Assembly: GCA_046293395.1 (NCBI GenBank) | Contig: JBKBOU010000003.1 | Location: 496,001-560,000 of the forward strand | From: CAYNRA01 sp046293395 | GTDB lineage: Bacteria; Bacteroidota; Bacteroidia; Cytophagales; Spirosomataceae | Reading direction: 5' to 3' | Length of the DNA: 64,000 bases | Part shown: positions 35,398 to 44,129 of the stretch, piece by piece | Layout of the letters: the number at the start of each line of letters is the position of its first letter | Position numbering within the stretch: position 1 is the stretch's first letter | Notes under the pieces: model-generated | Database searches by the model: none | Told to the model about the DNA's origin: nothing | What the model saw: the letters and a program-made list of their open reading frames with translations, nothing else | Translations under genes and position numbers: made by a program

Positions 35398-35700
35398 TTA
35401 TTTCACGAACTGCTCCGTCACAATTTTCAATTGTTGCAAAGACAAAACACCCGATTGCCTCCACTTAATCTGTCCGTTTTGGAACAACATCAACGTTGGC
35501 ACTCCTGTAATTTTATACTTATTTGCCAATGCTGGATTTCTATCCACGTCGATTTTCACAACTTTGATTTTATCGCCCGCTTGGTTCGCAAATTGTTGCA
35601 ATGTGGGTGACATTGCTTTGCATGGCCCGCACCATTCCGCAAAAAAATCAATCAAAACAGGGGTTTCTGTACCCACCAATTCTTCAAATGAACCTGTCAT
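35398..35700 (-). CDS. trxA: Thioredoxin
   Basis: The 100-residue product has the WCGPC redox active site (Cys24 and Cys27) in the context FFAEWCGPCKAMSP, the buried Asp18, and the cis-Pro loop GVPTLMLF. It reduces protein disulfides in the cytoplasm, itself reduced by thioredoxin reductase. It is slightly shorter than the usual 105-110 residues but complete. It lies 21 bases after the DUF983 gene, so both probably share the promoter upstream of 36105, and it ends at the hairpin at 35347-35379. Confidence 0.93.
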   Translation of the reverse strand: MTGSFEELVGTETPVLIDFFAEWCGPCKAMSPTLQQFANQAGDKIKVVKIDVDRNPALANKYKITGVPTLMLFQNGQIKWRQSGVLSLQQLKIVTEQFVK

Positions 35701-35721
35701 TGTATGTATCTATTTAATGTA

Positions 35722-36105
35722 TTACTTTGTATATTTTCCTCTCTTTTCGGGTTCATACTTCACCATGATTTCAATCCAAATGGAGCGCGATAATCGGTAA
35801 ATAATGGGGGTAAGTACGAGTGTCAAACCTACATATATACCGATGTAATACCGCCAATCTGCCTCTTGGAAAAACAAAAAGTACCCGACTACCGCCGTAA
35901 CAAACAACGCCATATTCAACATATAACTGATGTACATCGCACCGAAGAAGAAACCCGTTTCGCGTTCGTATTTCATCTCACAATGCGAACAACTTTCGTT
36001 CATTTCAAACATTTTTCCTGGCGCATACGGATTTTTGGTTACGAATAAATCCCCTTTTCTACATCGAGGACATTTCATGGTAACGGCTGCAACTATTTTA
36101 CTCAT
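35722..36105 (-). CDS. DUF983 family small membrane protein
   Basis: The 127-residue product starts with a zinc-ribbon-like part, CPRCRKGDLF and, 28 residues on, CSHCEMKYERETGFFFGAMYISY. Two membrane segments follow, at about 58-78 and 86-107, and the tail is basic. This is the DUF983 arrangement. The function of the family is not established; in some bacteria such genes sit near respiratory or stress genes. It is the first gene of a two-gene unit with thioredoxin, which hints at a redox-related job, but that is inference. A TATCTTTG element lies 34 bases upstream of the start. Confidence 0.85.
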   Translation of the reverse strand: MSKIVAAVTMKCPRCRKGDLFVTKNPYAPGKMFEMNESCSHCEMKYERETGFFFGAMYISYMLNMALFVTAVVGYFLFFQEADWRYYIGIYVGLTLVLTPIIYRLSRSIWIEIMVKYEPEKRGKYTK

Positions 36106-36138
36106 ACTAAAGTGGAAGGTTTTTGGTCATTTTAAATC

Positions 36139-36146
36139 CAAAGATA
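36139..36146 (-). promoter_or_regulatory. Possible -7 element for DUF983-trxA
   Basis: On the minus strand this reads TATCTTTG, a full match to TAnnTTTG, 34 bases before the ATG at 36105. The upstream -33 position reads CTTTA, an imperfect TTTG. Confidence 0.5.
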
Positions 36147-36356
36147 GAAAATATACCTTGTTTAAAGGGTTTGTATTCGTCATTTGTCACACTGATTTCG
36201 TACAATGTTCCACAAAGGTATCATTGATTTATGCTATTCTTCTGTGACAAATGTTATACAAGCAGCTATTTTTTTTCTTTTTTCTATGGGCAATTTTCCT
36301 TCAGTCCTAAATCTATTTTGTAAATTTCAACTTCGATGAACTGAACCCCCTATTCT

Positions 36357-37964
36357 ATGAAAAAATTACTCTACTTCTTATTCATTCCTCTTTTCAGTTG
36401 GGCACAAATCAAACCGGCACCACCTAGAGCAGAAGGCCAAGGGCCTTACAACAAACTCATTATCCGGGGCGTGACGCTCGTCAATAGTACAGGTGCGCCA
36501 CCGGTTGGGCCTGTCGATATTGTAGTAGAAAAAAACGTCATCAAGCAAGTTCGGCAAGTGGGCTATCCGGGTGTACCCATTGACCCAAAAAGAAGACCCG
36601 TTGCAAATCCTGGCGACCAAGAACTTGACTGTACGGGCATGTATATTTTACCTGGATTTGTGGATATGCACGGGCATATTGGCGGTAGCGCGCAAGGAAC
36701 TCCCGCCGAATACGTCTATAAACTATGGCTCGCACATGGTATCACGACTGTTCGCGACCCGTCTGCTGGAAATGGACTTAATTGGACTTTAGACCAGAAA
36801 AAAAAGAGTGAGAAAAACGAAATTACCGCGCCAAGACTACTCGCTTATACCGCCTTTGGAATGGGTAGCGACCAACCGATTTCTACGCCAGAGGCAGCCC
36901 GTGAATGGGTACGTAAAAACGCACAACAAGGAGCAGACGGTATCAAGTTTTTTGGGGCAGAACCAGAGGTTTTCAAGGCAGCGCTAGAAGAAAACAAGAA
37001 ACTGGGCTTGCGCTCGGCTTGCCACCACGCCCAATTGGAAGTCGCGCGTATGAATGTACTTGCCACAGCCAAAGCTGGTCTCACAAGCATGGAACACTGG
37101 TACGGGCTTCCGGAAGCACTTTTTGATGACCGCACACTCCAAAATTACCCAGCAGATTACAATTACAACAACGAACAACACCGATTTGAAGAAGCGGGTA
37201 AACTCTGGAAACAAGCCGCAGAACCAGGCTCTGAAAAATGGTACCAGGTCATGGATGCTCTTCTTGCATTGGATTTTACATTAGACCCAACTTTCAATAT
37301 TTACGAAGCCAATCGCGACTTGATGATGGCTAGACGCGCCGAATGGCATGATGATTATACACTCCCTTCACTTTGGCGTTTCTATGGCCCAAGTAGGATT
37401 TCGCATGGTTCATATTGGTTGAATTGGGGAACAGAACAAGAAATCCAGTGGAAAGAAAATTACCGTATTTGGATGCGTTTTGTGAATGAATATAAAAATC
37501 GGGGAGGGCGTGTGACGGCAGGTTCTGACTCCGGATTCATCTATCAATTATATGGTTTTGCCTATATTCGTGAGCTAGAATTACTAAGAGAAGCGGGTTT
37601 TCACCCGTTGGAAGTCGTTCGCGCGGCAACGATGAAAGGTGCCGAAGCTCTTGGTATGGCAGATAAAATTGGCTCCATAGAAGTTGGAAAATTAGCGGAC
37701 TTCGTGATTGTCAAAGAAAATCCATTGGCTAATCTCAAAACACTTTATGGAACAGGTACGATTCAAGTAAATGAGCAAAACGAGGTTGTACGTGTGGGTG
37801 GCGTGACCTATACCGTAAAAGATGGGATTGTCTATGATGCCAAGAAATTGTTGGAAGATGTCAAGAATATGGTTCAAACAATCAAAGAAGAGGAAAATTA
37901 CGAAATTACACAACCTGGGCTACCAGCCAAGACACCGGCCAAAACAAGCGGAGCAGGGAAGTGA
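36357..37964 (+). CDS. Secreted amidohydrolase family protein
   Basis: The 535-residue product has a signal peptide ending PLFSWAQ. The amidohydrolase features are GMYILPGFVDMHGHIGG with the metal-binding HGH pair, SACHHAQ and SMEHWYG for further His ligands, and AGSDSGF with the late Asp. The end has the typical GTIEVGKLADFVI-type strand (SIEVGKLADFVIVKENPL). It belongs with the imidazolonepropionase or D-aminoacylase-like enzymes that hydrolyse C-N bonds; the exact substrate cannot be read. The C-terminus is Pro/Lys/Thr-rich. Export suggests scavenging of peptides or cyclic amides in the periplasm. The hairpin at 38052 lies about 90 bases after the stop. Confidence 0.87.
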   Translation: MKKLLYFLFIPLFSWAQIKPAPPRAEGQGPYNKLIIRGVTLVNSTGAPPVGPVDIVVEKNVIKQVRQVGYPGVPIDPKRRPVANPGDQELDCTGMYILPGFVDMHGHIGGSAQGTPAEYVYKLWLAHGITTVRDPSAGNGLNWTLDQKKKSEKNEITAPRLLAYTAFGMGSDQPISTPEAAREWVRKNAQQGADGIKFFGAEPEVFKAALEENKKLGLRSACHHAQLEVARMNVLATAKAGLTSMEHWYGLPEALFDDRTLQNYPADYNYNNEQHRFEEAGKLWKQAAEPGSEKWYQVMDALLALDFTLDPTFNIYEANRDLMMARRAEWHDDYTLPSLWRFYGPSRISHGSYWLNWGTEQEIQWKENYRIWMRFVNEYKNRGGRVTAGSDSGFIYQLYGFAYIRELELLREAGFHPLEVVRAATMKGAEALGMADKIGSIEVGKLADFVIVKENPLANLKTLYGTGTIQVNEQNEVVRVGGVTYTVKDGIVYDAKKLLEDVKNMVQTIKEEENYEITQPGLPAKTPAKTSGAGK

Positions 37965-38051
37965 TTCGAGTAGCACTTTTCTTCAAAGTTTGACTCATCA
38001 TTCATAAAAGTGTATTTTTTTTCATTTTTTATTGATTTTAAGGTAAATAAT

Positions 38052-38085
38052 CCAATAAAATACCTGGTAGCAGGTATTTTATTGG
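38052..38085. terminator. 15-bp perfect hairpin with TACCTG/CAGGTA stem
   Basis: The arms CCAATAAAATACCTG (38052-38066) and its exact complement (38071-38085) enclose the loop GTAG and are followed by GTTTCTTTTTT. The position, after the amidohydrolase gene and before the kinase start at 38139, fits an intrinsic terminator. The AAAATACCTG core is shared with the hairpin at 14893-14920. Confidence 0.8.
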
Positions 38086-38138
38086 GTTTCTTTTTTATAT
38101 TCCTTTGTGCCCGAAATGATGTCCCTTTTTTCAAGCGC

Positions 38139-40022
38139 ATGTCCCATATAAGAAAAATAGTCGTTTTTATCTTATTGATTTTATCCTCTTGTACAAACAA
38201 CCAGCAAAATGAAATCACTCATCCCACTGGTCAAATTGTACTGGACGAAGATTTCCATGCGGTTTCTTTGAATAACCTTGTTTTATACGATACCTTATAT
38301 ACGAAAGAAAAACTAACAACAGAAGAGGCAGGAAATTTCCTATCTCAAGCAAAGCCCGTACCTATAAGTTCTTCTGGAATGCTGTTTCTCGGCAATTATA
38401 AAAAATACCCAAACGGATGGTTTTGCTTTCGGCTTGTGAATGAGGGGAATGTGAGTCGTCGGGTTATTATTGATGAAGACAACTATGTTCGCTGTGATGG
38501 GCTGGAGGTTTTCACTCACAAAAACAACGAAATCTCGCATTGGGGAAAAGTAGAACGTACAACAGAACTGACAGATAGACCCATCCCATTCTATACCTAC
38601 GCCGTCCCTTTTACGATACATGCGCAAGATACGCTCGATGTTCTTATTCATACAAAACGAATATACGGGATACATGAAGTAAACATTTCTTTGTCATCTG
38701 AAGAATATTTTTTCGAGAAAATACATACACAGTTTTTCAAACGAATCATCGAAATCATTGTCATTATCTCATGTATCTTACTCATGGCAAGCGTAGGTTG
38801 GTTATTCAAAGACCGCGCCATGATTTATTTGAGTATTTACATGACCGTTATCCTCATCTCTCTACTTGGATTTCCTGGTTTTTTGGATGCCATTGCCCCA
38901 AAAGGTACAGTGGGCCTCAGCCGAAGTGGAATTATGGCATTGACACCCTTTTTAATGAACATATTCTTTCACCCGTACGGAATAAAAATAATGGAGCGCG
39001 TCCCTAAAAATGAAACTCTTTTCTTACGTCTGAGCTATTTTTTAATGGGAATTAACACACTATTTATCGCTCTGTTTTTCTTGCCTATCCCTTTGTATTT
39101 ACACGTTGACTACTACCTACCGTATGCCATGACTTTTTTGTCAAGTATCGGCATTATTTGGTTATTTTATGTAGGAATTATCGCGTATGTTCGAGCGAAT
39201 ATTTCCTACTTTCTCATTGCTATTTGTTTTACTTTTTTCCCGTTCCTCATCGACCAAGCGACCCATTTTTTGGTGGATACAAATGGTATTTTCATTTTTA
39301 AATTAAGCCGTTCAAGTTTTGTACTTTCGCTTGTTGGACTTAGTATCATCAGTATTTTTCAGGTTCGAGAAAAACTCGTATCCAAAAAGAATTACGAATA
39401 CCAAGTGGAGTATTTACGTACAACCATGGAAAACATCCGGCGGGAGGATGTAGAATCTGTGGGGCGAAATTTACATGATAATGTAGGAAATACGCTGGCT
39501 ACTGCATTAGGTTACTTGAACCTAAAAACGCTCCATCTACAAACAGTTCGAGAAATTATTCTGGATGCAATCAATGAAATTCGTTTTTTGAGCCATAACT
39601 TGGTAAAAAATGATGAATTACCCATCAGCCAGAAACTTCAACGATTGACAGAGCGTTTCAATGATTTTTCACCAATTCATTTTAGATTTTTTGACTATAC
39701 AGACAACGCTTTGGATGCGATTAGCCCAAACCAACAGTTAAATCTGTATTATATCGTTCAAGAATTATTCACAAATAGCTTACGTCATTCGCAAGCAACA
39801 GAGGTCGTACTTCAGATTTTCAAGGAGAGCCGTCTCGTGCGTGTAACCATTGAAGACGACGGCGTAGGCCTTCAAATCAATGCAGATGCCAAAGGCATTG
39901 GCTTGACCAATATGTACAAAAGAGCGGAATTAGCCCATATTTTATTGTCTATAGATTCTACCTCCCAAGGAACAAACACCATTATCGAAATTCAACATGA
40001 AGACACCCTGCTTAGTCATTGA
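38139..40022 (+). CDS. 7TM sensor histidine kinase (7TMR-DISM, HisKA_3 type)
   Basis: The product is 627 residues from the ATG at 38139; an earlier GTG at 38010 would read through the hairpin at 38052 and is rejected. The N-terminus looks like a lipoprotein signal (LSSC, Cys18). An extracellular beta domain of the 7TMR-DISM type follows (to about 200), then about seven membrane helices (about 205-410), a short coiled linker and the kinase. The H box is ESVGRNLHDNVGN with His446, the N box IVQELFTNSLRHS, and the G box EDDGVGLQ and KGIGLTNMYKRAE. It phosphorylates the LuxR-type regulator encoded by the next gene, whose start overlaps its end by 26 bases. The family is thought to sense extracellular small molecules; the signal here is unknown. 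Confidence 0.9.
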   Translation: MSHIRKIVVFILLILSSCTNNQQNEITHPTGQIVLDEDFHAVSLNNLVLYDTLYTKEKLTTEEAGNFLSQAKPVPISSSGMLFLGNYKKYPNGWFCFRLVNEGNVSRRVIIDEDNYVRCDGLEVFTHKNNEISHWGKVERTTELTDRPIPFYTYAVPFTIHAQDTLDVLIHTKRIYGIHEVNISLSSEEYFFEKIHTQFFKRIIEIIVIISCILLMASVGWLFKDRAMIYLSIYMTVILISLLGFPGFLDAIAPKGTVGLSRSGIMALTPFLMNIFFHPYGIKIMERVPKNETLFLRLSYFLMGINTLFIALFFLPIPLYLHVDYYLPYAMTFLSSIGIIWLFYVGIIAYVRANISYFLIAICFTFFPFLIDQATHFLVDTNGIFIFKLSRSSFVLSLVGLSIISIFQVREKLVSKKNYEYQVEYLRTTMENIRREDVESVGRNLHDNVGNTLATALGYLNLKTLHLQTVREIILDAINEIRFLSHNLVKNDELPISQKLQRLTERFNDFSPIHFRFFDYTDNALDAISPNQQLNLYYIVQELFTNSLRHSQATEVVLQIFKESRLVRVTIEDDGVGLQINADAKGIGLTNMYKRAELAHILLSIDSTSQGTNTIIEIQHEDTLLSH

Positions 40023-40608
40023 CGACCACCAATTATTCAACGATGGTCTTGCCCTTCTTTTGAAGGAGTCTGGTAAATTCGATGTACTCGAACAAGTGAC
40101 GGACAGTCGCATGACCTACTCCAAATGTCTCGAAAAACGACCTGAACTCGTCATTGTTGATTATAATATGCCTTTTTTGAATGGTATTGAAGTCATTAAT
40201 CAATTGAAAACTCTCCCTTTTTTACCAAAGGTTGTTGTCGTAAGTATGTATGCAGACCAACGGGAAATCGAGCAATTTGAGCGTCTAGGTATTGATGGTT
40301 ATTTCCCAAAAACCATTGCGTCCTATTCATTAATTGAATATCTCGTACAGATTATGGAGGGAGAAAAACACTTTGAATACAGCAAGAAGTCCGTCAATTA
40401 CGATGAACGTTTCCAATTAAAAAAACAATTAACTAAACGTGAACTGGACGTACTTTCGCTTCTCAAAGAAGGATTTACGACAACTCAAATGGCTGAAGAA
40501 CTCGGCTTGAGTTACCATACTATCGAAACGCACCGGAAAAATATCAACCAAAAAATGAAGTTTGTAACCAAAAGAGAGCTGTATGATTTCTTAGAGAACT
40601 TTCTCTAA
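39997..40608 (+). CDS. LuxR/NarL-type response regulator
   Basis: The 203-residue product has a receiver domain with the acidic pair Asp9-Asp10, the phosphoacceptor Asp55 in IVDYNMP, Ser83, and Lys105 in YFPKT. A LuxR-type helix-turn-helix follows at about 140-185 (LTKRELDVLSLLKEGFTTTQMA, then LSYHTIETHRKNI). It should bind DNA as a phosphorylated dimer. The gene overlaps the kinase gene by 26 bases, so the two are translationally coupled and form one two-component system. Target genes cannot be read from the sequence; the amidohydrolase upstream and the thiamine receptor downstream are neighbours only. Confidence 0.92.
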   Translation: MKTPCLVIDDHQLFNDGLALLLKESGKFDVLEQVTDSRMTYSKCLEKRPELVIVDYNMPFLNGIEVINQLKTLPFLPKVVVVSMYADQREIEQFERLGIDGYFPKTIASYSLIEYLVQIMEGEKHFEYSKKSVNYDERFQLKKQLTKRELDVLSLLKEGFTTTQMAEELGLSYHTIETHRKNINQKMKFVTKRELYDFLENFL

Positions 40609-40733
40609 AAGAGGTAATTTCGTTCGCATCATCTAAAAATAAAAAAGGGCGTGCATCCTCACACCTGTGAATAAGAATTGCATAAGACCACAAAAAACAG
40701 CATTTTCCGTACACAGATTCACAAAAAATCTTC

Positions 40734-40741
40734 TACCTTTG
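40734..40741 (+). promoter_or_regulatory. -7 element for the TPP-riboswitch transcript
   Basis: TACCTTTG matches TAnnTTTG exactly and ends 17 bases before the conserved start of the riboswitch core, a fitting place for transcription start. No clear -33 TTTG is seen. Confidence 0.6.
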
Positions 40742-40751
40742 CCCCCGTTAT

Positions 40752-40838
40752 CTCAAAAGGGGTGCCTTAATACAACGGGCTGAGATCATACCCATTGAAC
40801 CTGATGCGGCTAGTACCGACGAAGGGAACCGAGTCAAC
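40752..40838 (+). ncRNA. TPP riboswitch (THI element)
   Basis: The conserved blocks occur in order: GGGGTGCC (from 40759), GGCTGAGATCATACCC (from 40778), GAACCTGATGCGGCTAGTACC (40797-40817, the pyrophosphate- and pyrimidine-binding core) and AGGGAACCGAG (from 40823). The TPP riboswitch represses expression of thiamine genes when thiamine pyrophosphate binds. About 110 bases separate it from the start codon at 40946; I see no U-rich terminator hairpin there, so control at translation start or by another structure is likely. It governs the TonB-dependent receptor that follows. Confidence 0.93.
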
Positions 40839-40945
40839 ACCGGGCTTTAAAAGCACGTGTCTCTCTAAAATTCAATCTTAAATTTTGTCAAACCAACGAC
40901 AGATTTTTGCTCCTTATTCTGCTTCGTAATAGTTACTAAATTATT

Positions 40946-43165
40946 ATGAAACAACTTCTTCTATGGGCTAGTCTATGTATGCTAACCCTTTTTCAAACTT
41001 CATTTGGACAAGACTCCACGCGCATTCAGTCGCTGAACGAAGTCATCGTCAAGTCAACACGTGCGTCTGACAAATCAGCTATGGCTTTCACTACCGTGAC
41101 CAAAGCCGACATTCGCAAGCAAAATTTAGGGCAAGACATTCCTTTCTTGCTCAATCAACTTCCTTCTGTTGTTGTTACCTCAGACGCCGGTGCAGGGATT
41201 GGCTACACAGGGATTCGTATCCGAGGAACAGACCCAACCCGTATTAATGTAACCCTGAACGGTGTCCCCTACAATGACTCCGAATCGCAAGGTGTGTTTT
41301 GGGTGAATATGCCGGACTTCGCTTCGTCTGTTCAGAGTATTCAAGTGCAAAGAGGCGTGGGAACATCCACCAACGGGGCAGGTGCATTTGGTGGTAGTAT
41401 CAACATCAATACTCTCGGTTATGAAAAAGAACCCTTTGCAGAAACCAATGTTTCAGTAGGCTCCTTCAATACCTTGAAGACCAATCTATTGGCAAGTACG
41501 GGTTTGATTAACAACCATTTTGTGGTTGATGCCCGGCTCTCTCGCATTGTGTCAGATGGTTTTTTGCAGAGAGCTGGTTCTAACTTACGTTCCTTTTATT
41601 TATCTGGTGGCTATTACGGAAAAGATAGTTTTGTACGCCTCAACGTTTTCTCTGGCCACGAAATCACCCAACAAGCATGGGAGGGAACGCCGGAAGCCCT
41701 CGCTAAAGGAGACAGAGCGGGTGTCCTCGCTTATGCCGAACGCAATGGTTTTGATGATGTATATGTGGAAAGAATGTTCCGAGAAGGACGACGGTTCAAT
41801 CATTATACCTATGACAACCAAGTAGATAACTACCAACAAGACCATTATCAGCTCATTTCTTCATTCAAATTGGGTAACCATTGGCGTTTTAATCCTACAC
41901 TACATTATACCAAAGGACGTGGTTATTACGAACAATTTCGTGCCAACGACAGACTCTCCAGATACACTATTGAACCCGTCACAATCGGAAATACGACTAT
42001 CAGTCGGTCGGATTTAATCCGTAGAAAATGGTTGGATAATGATTTTTATGGCGCGGTTTGGTCGTTTGATTACGAACCCAAAACTAATCTTTCAGCTACA
42101 TTTGGTGGTGGCTGGAACAGATATATCGGAGACCATTTTGGCGAAATTATCTGGGCACGCTTTGCCTCAAATTCGCAAATAAGACAACGGTGGTATGATA
42201 ATACAGGTATCAAAAATGATTTCAATGTGTATGCCAAAGCAACCTACGACCTATCACCTAAACTCGCCAGTTTTGTCGATTTGCAATACCGCCAAGTAGG
42301 ACTAGATATCAACGGTACGGATGATAATGATGTTTCGTTAGCTACTGGAAATGTCTATCATTTCTTCAACCCAAAAGTAGGGCTAACGTACCAATTGAAT
42401 GCCCAAGATATTGCTTTTATATCGGTTGCACGTGGTGCAAAAGAACCGAGCAGACAAGATTTTGTCGATGGATTTTCAGCAACTCCTTTACCTGAACAAC
42501 TGACTGACCTTGAAGTTGGCTACAAATTAAACAAAAGCCGCTTTAAAGCAGAAGTTACAGGTTATTTCATGCATTATACCAACCAATTGGTGCTTACAGG
42601 TCAAGTAAATGATGTTGGAAATGCCATCCGTATCAACGTACCTGAAAGTTATAGAGCTGGTATTGAGCTACAAGCTTCTTGGCAAGTAAATGCGTCGTTT
42701 GTTCTTGCTGGAAATGCGACATTCAGTCAAAATAAAATCAGAAATTTTACGGAGACTATCGTAAGTTACGACGAAAATCCCAATCAAATCAATACGTTTG
42801 CCTCAACAGACATTTCCTTTTCTCCGCCTGTTATTGCGGGTGGTCAAGTAAGTTACTATCCAGTTAAAAACTTAGAAATAAGCCTTTTACCTAAATATGT
42901 GGGAAGACAATTTTTAGACAATACGTCATCTGTCACCAGACAAATTGATGCTTTTTTTGTGAATGACCTACGCGTCAATTGGAACATTCCGTGCAAACTC
43001 GTGAAGGAACTAAACATTAGTTTATTGGTCAATAATCTCCTCAATCATGCGTATGAGTCAAATGGTTATACATACAGTTATCAAGCGGGAGGAGTTATCA
43101 CAGAGAACTTTTTATACCCACAAGCCGGAATAAACTTCTTGTCTGCGGTGCGTATTCGATTCTAA
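40946..43165 (+). CDS. TonB-dependent receptor, thiamine-regulated (probable thiamine or precursor uptake)
   Basis: The 739-residue product has a signal peptide ending TSFGQ and a TonB box/plug start with SLNEVIVKSTRASDKSAM. The plug contains GIRIRGTDPTRINVTLNGVP and QRGVGTSTNGAGAFGGSINI, and the barrel ends GINFLSAVRIRF with a terminal Phe. The length is that of classical small-ligand receptors rather than SusC. The TPP riboswitch upstream identifies it as a thiamine-regulated outer-membrane transporter; TPP-controlled TonB receptors for thiamine are known in Bacteroidota. No inner-membrane transporter or thiamine kinase gene follows, so its partners must lie elsewhere. It is a single-gene unit ended by the shared hairpin at 43190-43227. 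Confidence 0.92.
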   Translation: MKQLLLWASLCMLTLFQTSFGQDSTRIQSLNEVIVKSTRASDKSAMAFTTVTKADIRKQNLGQDIPFLLNQLPSVVVTSDAGAGIGYTGIRIRGTDPTRINVTLNGVPYNDSESQGVFWVNMPDFASSVQSIQVQRGVGTSTNGAGAFGGSININTLGYEKEPFAETNVSVGSFNTLKTNLLASTGLINNHFVVDARLSRIVSDGFLQRAGSNLRSFYLSGGYYGKDSFVRLNVFSGHEITQQAWEGTPEALAKGDRAGVLAYAERNGFDDVYVERMFREGRRFNHYTYDNQVDNYQQDHYQLISSFKLGNHWRFNPTLHYTKGRGYYEQFRANDRLSRYTIEPVTIGNTTISRSDLIRRKWLDNDFYGAVWSFDYEPKTNLSATFGGGWNRYIGDHFGEIIWARFASNSQIRQRWYDNTGIKNDFNVYAKATYDLSPKLASFVDLQYRQVGLDINGTDDNDVSLATGNVYHFFNPKVGLTYQLNAQDIAFISVARGAKEPSRQDFVDGFSATPLPEQLTDLEVGYKLNKSRFKAEVTGYFMHYTNQLVLTGQVNDVGNAIRINVPESYRAGIELQASWQVNASFVLAGNATFSQNKIRNFTETIVSYDENPNQINTFASTDISFSPPVIAGGQVSYYPVKNLEISLLPKYVGRQFLDNTSSVTRQIDAFFVNDLRVNWNIPCKLVKELNISLLVNNLLNHAYESNGYTYSYQAGGVITENFLYPQAGINFLSAVRIRF

Positions 43166-43189
43166 TTTGTGTGTATTTCTATAAAATAC

Positions 43190-43227
43190 AAAGAGCGGAT
43201 TTCCACTAGTTGAGAAATCCGCTCTTT
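43190..43227. terminator. Bidirectional terminator
   Basis: A perfect 14-bp stem (43190-43203, AAAGAGCGGATTTC, with 43214-43227) with a 10-base loop, between the convergent stops of the thiamine receptor gene and the small barrel gene. A and T runs lie on both sides. Confidence 0.87.
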
Positions 43228-43247
43228 TATTATTTTCACTCTATTTA

Positions 43248-43973
43248 TTAAAAACGCAAACCTGCCGAAAACACCTGACCATTCATGGCATTTGTTTCAC
43301 GAAAAGCAGTTGTCATATCGTATTTAGCAAATAATTTAATCCCATTTTTTCTTCCTGCTTCAGCTAGAAAACCATAATTGAAAGGGTTTAGATTAAAGTC
43401 GTCTTTCACTCTTTCATCCTCTTCTCTGGATGACTTTAATTTCTGGTAGCTGCTGATGCGCAAACCGCCATACACACCGAAGCCCAAATGTAACCCAGAT
43501 TCTTTGAAACCAACCTGCAAAAGAACGGGGATTTCAACACGTGCAACTGTCAATTTTGATTTTTCAACAGGCAATAAAAGCGTTTGGAACGTACTTGTTC
43601 CGTCTAATCGCTCCGTGAAACGCGTATCGTTTTCTAACATAAAGTTATTCCAAGCAATTTGTACACCAGAGCCAAGGGCAAAGTCGATTTGTTTTCCCGT
43701 GATGAGACGATCATTGTGGCGCCAATCAAGTGCAAAAAAACGGGAACCGAGCTGATTCAACTCCGGCGTTCTCGTAGCATTGTCCCAATTATTTAATCCA
43801 AGTAAAATACCAAAGTCGCTTGTCGGGAACATATTTCTTGACTTGAACTCACTGGAACGTGTCGTAGAATCATCGTCTTTTTTTCTTTCACAGCACGTTT
43901 GTGCAGACAAAGAAGTGACATGAAGCCACTGAAAAGCAAAGATAGAAGCGAAGATAATTAGGTTCTTTTTCAT
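43248..43973 (-). CDS. Outer-membrane beta-barrel protein (porin-family-like)
   Basis: The 241-residue product has a signal peptide ending SLSAQ, then a short Cys- and charge-rich linker (TCCERKKDDDS) and alternating beta strands ending VFSAGLRF with a terminal Phe. This resembles the small PorT/OmpW-like barrels common in Bacteroidota. No specific function can be read. It lies 157 bases from the ROK gene, behind that gene's terminator, so it is probably expressed alone. Confidence 0.75.
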   Translation of the reverse strand: MKKNLIIFASIFAFQWLHVTSLSAQTCCERKKDDDSTTRSSEFKSRNMFPTSDFGILLGLNNWDNATRTPELNQLGSRFFALDWRHNDRLITGKQIDFALGSGVQIAWNNFMLENDTRFTERLDGTSTFQTLLLPVEKSKLTVARVEIPVLLQVGFKESGLHLGFGVYGGLRISSYQKLKSSREEDERVKDDFNLNPFNYGFLAEAGRKNGIKLFAKYDMTTAFRETNAMNGQVFSAGLRF

Positions 43974-44051
43974 ACAGATTACTTGTTAGCTTTTTCATTA
44001 TTTGTATGCCCTTTAGATGACAAAAAAGCCAAGATGGGTTGCATGAAGTCA

Positions 44052-44095
44052 TAAAAAAAACTTGTTTTTCTCCGTTTACTGGAGAAAAACAAGTT
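44052..44095 (-). terminator. Terminator of the gldB-ROK operon
   Basis: A perfect 15-bp stem (44059-44073 with 44081-44095) and loop GTTTACT. The A run on the plus strand at 44053-44060 gives a U tail in the minus-strand transcript. It starts 35 bases after the ROK gene stop. Confidence 0.87.
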
Positions 44096-44129
44096 CTTAT
44101 ATTAAAATAAAATGCTGCTATTCAATACA

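Noticed and set aside
38010..38138. Longer kinase start at GTG 38010 with an extra 43 residues
   Set aside because: It would translate through the perfect hairpin at 38052-38085; the ATG at 38139 gives a lipoprotein signal.
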